From Candidatus Lindowiibacteriota bacterium (GTDB lineage: Bacteria; Lindowbacteria; 2-12-FULL-62-27), in the NCBI GenBank assembly GCA_023249255.1, contig JAHFCY010000038.1:1-17538 (forward strand): 17,538 nt of DNA, given 5' to 3'. Below are positions 14,566 through 17,538 of the stretch, piece by piece. The notes under the pieces were generated by a model. That model worked only from the letters and a program-made list of their open reading frames with translations. It ran no database searches and had not been told where the DNA came from. The translations under genes and the position numbers were made by a program. How positions within the stretch are numbered: the stretch's first letter is position 1; each line of letters starts with the position of its first letter.

Positions 14566-15752
14566 CTGCGGCCGATCCGTCGATTCTGCTCCGGGGTATC
14601 GTCGAGACCCTGCCGGAGGGCGAGCTTCTGGCGCGCGCACGGAAAGGAAAACTCCGCGTGAAATTCGGCGCAGATCCGACTGCTCCCGATTTGCACCTGG
14701 GCCATATGGTGGTCCTGCGCAAGCTCCGCCAATTTCAGGACCTCGGCCACACCGTCGTTTTTATCATCGGAGATTTCACCGCTCGCGTCGGTGATCCATC
14801 CGGCCGCAATGCCACTCGCCCTCCGCTGGAGCCGGAAGTCATCGAGGCGAATGCACGGACGTATATGGACCAGGTTTTTCTCATCCTGGACTGCCTGAAA
14901 ACGGAGGTGGTCCGGAATGGCGACTGGCTGTCCAAAATGGACTTTGCCGATGTATTGCGTCTTGCATCCCAGCAGACAGTCGCCCAGATTCTTCATCGCC
15001 GGGATTTCAGGCAGAGAATAGATGCTGAAGACGACGTCATGCTGCACGAGTTTTTGTATCCCGTCATGCAGGGGTACGATTCAGTGTTCGTCCGGGCTGA
15101 CGTGGAACTTGGCGGAAGCGATCAGAAATTCAATCTTCTCGTCGGCCGCGATCTTCAGCAAAAGGCCGGCCAGCCGCCCCAGTGCATTCTCACCCTGCCG
15201 CTTCTCGTCGGCACCGACGGCAAACAAAAAATGAGCAAAAGTTATGGAAACTACATTGCGTTTCGGGACTCGCCCGAGGAGATGTATGGAAAAATCATGT
15301 CCATCCCGGACGAAATCATGTGGGACTACTGGCTTCTTTTGACCGATCGCGGCGAACAGGAAATCGCCGGCCAGCGTGCCGCGTGTGTCGCCGGTCAGAA
15401 AAATCCGCGTGATGTAAAAGCCGACCTGGCCAAAACGTTGGTGACGTTTTTCCACGGCTCCCCATCGGCTGCGGCCGCGGAATCGCATTTTCAGAACGTG
15501 GTGGTCGGCAAGCAGGCGCCGGGGGAGATCGAGGAATTTGTTGCGGATCGATCTGCATTGATTGATCTTGCAGGATTACTCGTATCAGCCGGTTTGGTTC
15601 CGTCCAAGAGCGAAGCGCGCCGAATGATCCGGGCCGGCGCCGTCTACATCAACGGCGCCCGTATCGCCGACGTGTCGTCCCACCGTCCGGCGGACGGCGA
15701 TCTCATCAAAGTCGGCAAACGGAAGTTTGTTCGAGTGAAGGTCCTGTCTTAG
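14562..15752 (+). CDS. tyrS: Tyrosyl-tRNA synthetase
   Basis: This 396-aa class I synthetase charges tRNA-Tyr. Seen: the nucleotide-binding H-L-G-H (45-48, HIGH motif), G-D-F-T-A-R-V-G-D-P-S at 70-80, the tyrosine pocket region Y-P-V-M-Q-G-Y-D-S near 166-174 and G-G-S-D-Q-K-F-N near 184-191, the K-M-S-K-S loop at 223-227, and a C-terminal S4-like RNA-binding domain (about 335-396) with P-S-K-S-E-A-R-R-M-I-R-A-G-A-V. The layout fits the TyrRS type with HLGH and KMSKS found in many bacteria. It is the last gene of the five-gene plus-strand cluster and overlaps coaX by 4 nt. No T-box leader is possible directly upstream, because the gene abuts coaX. A strong hairpin follows 10 nt after the stop. 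Confidence 0.95.
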   Translation: MTAADPSILLRGIVETLPEGELLARARKGKLRVKFGADPTAPDLHLGHMVVLRKLRQFQDLGHTVVFIIGDFTARVGDPSGRNATRPPLEPEVIEANARTYMDQVFLILDCLKTEVVRNGDWLSKMDFADVLRLASQQTVAQILHRRDFRQRIDAEDDVMLHEFLYPVMQGYDSVFVRADVELGGSDQKFNLLVGRDLQQKAGQPPQCILTLPLLVGTDGKQKMSKSYGNYIAFRDSPEEMYGKIMSIPDEIMWDYWLLLTDRGEQEIAGQRAACVAGQKNPRDVKADLAKTLVTFFHGSPSAAAAESHFQNVVVGKQAPGEIEEFVADRSALIDLAGLLVSAGLVPSKSEARRMIRAGAVYINGARIADVSSHRPADGDLIKVGKRKFVRVKVLS

Positions 15753-15762
15753 TCTCGTTTGT

Positions 15763-15808
15763 CAAAGTGATATCATGATATATATCATGATATCATGATA
15801 TCACTTTG
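15763..15808. terminator. 46-nt hairpin at convergent gene ends, probable bidirectional terminator
   Basis: Two perfectly complementary 19-nt arms (15763-15781 and 15790-15808) flank an 8-nt loop. The arms run from CAAAGTG to CACTTTG and contain repeated ATATCATG units, so several registers of pairing are possible. It lies just after the tyrS stop, and its right arm encodes the last residues of the convergent hydrolase gene. There is no long T-run, so a purely intrinsic terminator is not certain. Confidence 0.6.
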
Positions 15809-16656
15809 TGTGTGGCATCCGCGTCTATGGCCCCGGCTGAAAATACCCGAAGTTTTTCGAGATAGGCGGTCGTGCCGACCATGTAGCAGTCGTTGTGGCT
15901 CCCACCCTCGACGGATAGAAACTCCTTTGGCGGGCCTGCCATTTCGTACAGTCTCCGGCCAAGTCGATAGGGAACCACGTCGTCGGATGTTCCGTGGACA
16001 ATGAGGGCCGGGCATTGGCGGAGTTTCAAATAGGCGGCCGTGTCGAGCCGGACACTGATGGACCAGCGCGGCAGGCGGAGCGGCGAAAAAACGATTTCGG
16101 CCATGTCGAGCGCGGATGGGAACGTTCCCTCGAGGACAATACCGTGAATGGGCCGGCCCCGCGCGGTGTGGGCGGCGATCACACCCCCCATGGATCGCCC
16201 GAAAAATACGATCTGTTCCGGCGGTACGCCGATTCGTATCGTCAATTCCTCATAGGCCGCGTCGCCGTCCATGAGAAGTCCCTCCTCCGTTGGTCTTCCC
16301 TCGCTTTCGCCGTATCCACGATAATCAAAAATGAAAACCGAAAATCCGGCTTCATGAAGATAGGCCAGAAACTGGATGCGGTCCCCGATGTTCCCGGCGT
16401 TCCCGTGAAAATTCAGCAGGGTGGCGATTGGATTGGGATGCGGGATCCACCAGCCCGTGAGTTGATGGCCATCGTAGGTCAAAAATCGCCGCCATTCAAA
16501 CTGAAGGCCGACGTCGCGAGGAGTCTGGTTGATGGTTCTGACGGGGAAAAAAACGAGGCGTCGCTCGTAATAGACGATGTACAATTTCACCACCGCCGCC
16601 ACAGCGCCTACGATGACGGCCAGCTTGATTCCGATGTGAATCAAGGCAGACATCAT
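15793..16656 (-). CDS. Membrane-anchored alpha/beta hydrolase (BEM46/ABHD17-like)
   Basis: This 287-aa serine hydrolase has an N-terminal hydrophobic segment (about 5-29) that should anchor it in the inner membrane with the catalytic domain outside or facing the membrane. Seen: N-F-H-G-N-A-G-N at 82-89 (oxyanion region), D-Y-R-G-Y-G-E-S at 111-118, the nucleophile elbow G-R-S-M-G-G (S155), an acid in H-G-T-S-D-D (D225 or D226), and the histidine in G-G-S-H-N-D (H254). All triad residues are present. The substrate is not known; relatives include lipases and thioesterases. ATG at 16656 follows a purine-rich GGAGG 4 nt upstream, and a second ATG at 16653 would have 7-nt spacing. The longer open frame to 17265 is antisense to nothing useful and overlaps pilT. 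The gene starts 19 nt after pilT. Its last codons lie in the terminator hairpin. Confidence 0.88.
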   Translation of the reverse strand: MMSALIHIGIKLAVIVGAVAAVVKLYIVYYERRLVFFPVRTINQTPRDVGLQFEWRRFLTYDGHQLTGWWIPHPNPIATLLNFHGNAGNIGDRIQFLAYLHEAGFSVFIFDYRGYGESEGRPTEEGLLMDGDAAYEELTIRIGVPPEQIVFFGRSMGGVIAAHTARGRPIHGIVLEGTFPSALDMAEIVFSPLRLPRWSISVRLDTAAYLKLRQCPALIVHGTSDDVVPYRLGRRLYEMAGPPKEFLSVEGGSHNDCYMVGTTAYLEKLRVFSAGAIDADATHKVIS

Positions 16657-16675
16657 GCCGCCTCCGCCCTCCCCA

Positions 16676-17538
16676 TTACATTCCGCTCGTGCCGGAATAG
16701 ATGCCTTTGAGGTTGAGTTTAAGCTCGTCGGGTTTGGATGAAGTGGACAGAGCCTCCTCTTCAGAAACAGTCCCTTCCTGAATGAGTTTGACCAGCGCCT
16801 GATTGAACGTCTGCATGCCTTCCGATTGCGAGGCCTGGACGGCCGGCGGCAGTTTGCCGGTTGCGCCTTCAAGAAGAAGTTTTCGGATGAGGGGCGTGGC
16901 GATGAGAATTTCGATCGCCGCCGCGCGTCCCTGCCCGTCCGCTCGTTTGACCAGCCGCTGGCAGAGGATCGCCTGAAGACCGAGGCTGAGCTGCATCCGG
17001 ACCTGCTGAATTTTATCGGCCGGATAGAGGTTGAGGATGCGTTCGACCGATTGCGTCGCATCCTGCGTGTGAAGTGTGCCGAAAACGAGATGGCCGGTCT
17101 CAGCGGCTGTGAGCGCGACGCTGACAGTTTCGATGTCGCGCATTTCCCCGATGAGAATGACGTCGGGGTCCTGCCGCAGAACGTATTTGAGGGCGGATGC
17201 GAACGTCGGCGTGTCCGTGCCGACCTCACGCTGATTGATGAGGGCCATTTTGTTTTGATGCACAAATTCGATGGGGTCTTCGACGGTCATGATATGGTCT
17301 GTGCGCGTCGAATTGATGTAATCGATCATGGCTGCCAGCGTCGTGGATTTTCCGCTGCCGGTCGCTCCGGTTACGAGAACCAATCCATGATCAGCCTCGC
17401 ATATTTTTTTCAAGACGGGGAAGTTTGAGATCGTCCAGCGTCGCGATTTTGGTGCCGATTGTTCGAAGCACCAGGCCCGGTTTGCCGCGCTGAAAGAATA
17501 GATTGGCGCGAAATCGTCCCAGCCCGTCTATCGCGATT
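16676..17538 (-). CDS. pilT: PilT-type retraction ATPase, 5'-partial with an apparent frameshift
   Basis: This secretion ATPase powers type IV pilus retraction. The larger part (16676 to about 17416) has Walker A G-A-T-G-S-G-K-S-T, Asp box T-V-E-D-P-I-E-F, Walker B L-I-G-E-M-R-D, His box H-L-V-F-G-T-L-H-T-Q-D-A, and a PilT-like C terminus (G-M-Q-T-F-N-Q-A-L then E-E-A-L). The frame of this part cannot be extended upstream as PilT. The sequence from about 17420 to the window edge, in another frame, encodes G-R-F-R-A-N-L-F-F-Q-R-G and then T-L-D-D-L-K-L-P, a clear PilT N-domain end. Removing one G from the GGGG at 17417-17420 (one C on the coding strand) joins these as L-K-L-P-V-L-K-K-I-C-E. 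So either an indel or base-call error, or a real mutation. The gene also continues beyond 17538. Confidence 0.85.

Noticed and set aside
13966-14640. Minus-strand open frame opposite coaX
   Set aside because: coaX has all kinase motifs on the plus strand. The opposite frame shows no recognisable domain.
15763-15808. CRISPR or recombinase attachment site reading of the ATATCATG repeats
   Set aside because: The repeats have no spacers, no cas or integrase gene is near, and the perfect stem at convergent ends is better explained as a terminator.
16657-17265. N-terminal extension of the alpha/beta hydrolase
   Set aside because: It overlaps pilT in another frame and reads as Ser/Arg-rich noise. 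The ATG at 16656 has a ribosome site and begins the membrane segment.

Overview
The window carries ordinary bacterial genes at a GC content that looks mid-to-high 50s by eye. They include a type IV pilus motor, HD-GYP signalling proteins, type III pantothenate kinase and a TyrRS. Nothing in it fixes the phylum. The mix of many hypothetical-family genes with tight overlaps suits an uncultured, probably didermal, lineage, but that is inference. No rRNA, tRNA, CRISPR array or transposase gene was seen.

Layout. (1) Positions 1-2617 form a toxin-antitoxin island. An abiEi-abiEii pair on the minus strand has its own promoter and a perfect 9-bp inverted repeat over the -10 region. A brnT-brnA pair follows on the plus strand. 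An 18-bp direct repeat (1-18 and 1994-2011) brackets the abiE module. (2) Positions 2750-5939 (minus) hold a two-gene unit: a double-DUF1538 membrane protein, then a protein made of three tandem PII-like domains. It looks like a transporter with a dedicated PII-type sensor. (3) Positions 6153-10715 (minus) hold a probable operon: class III aminotransferase, short QueF-like T-fold protein, LuxE-like acyl-protein synthetase, LuxC-like acyl-CoA reductase, then a cysteine-cluster protein (YkgJ type) that is AT-richer than its neighbours. LuxE plus LuxC would reduce an activated acyl group to an aldehyde, and the aminotransferase could convert it to an amine. No luciferase genes are present. (4) Positions 10839-15752 (plus) hold five tightly packed genes: two HD-GYP-type proteins (the second has lost the metal-binding His of its HD dyad), yraN, coaX and tyrS. 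(5) A 46-nt near-palindromic hairpin (15763-15808) sits at the convergent junction. (6) Positions 15793-17538 (minus) hold a membrane-anchored alpha/beta hydrolase preceded by pilT. pilT runs off the window edge and shows a one-base frame break in a G run at 17417-17420.

The best candidates for something undescribed are the aminotransferase/QueF-like/LuxE/LuxC operon and the DUF1538-triple-PII pair.
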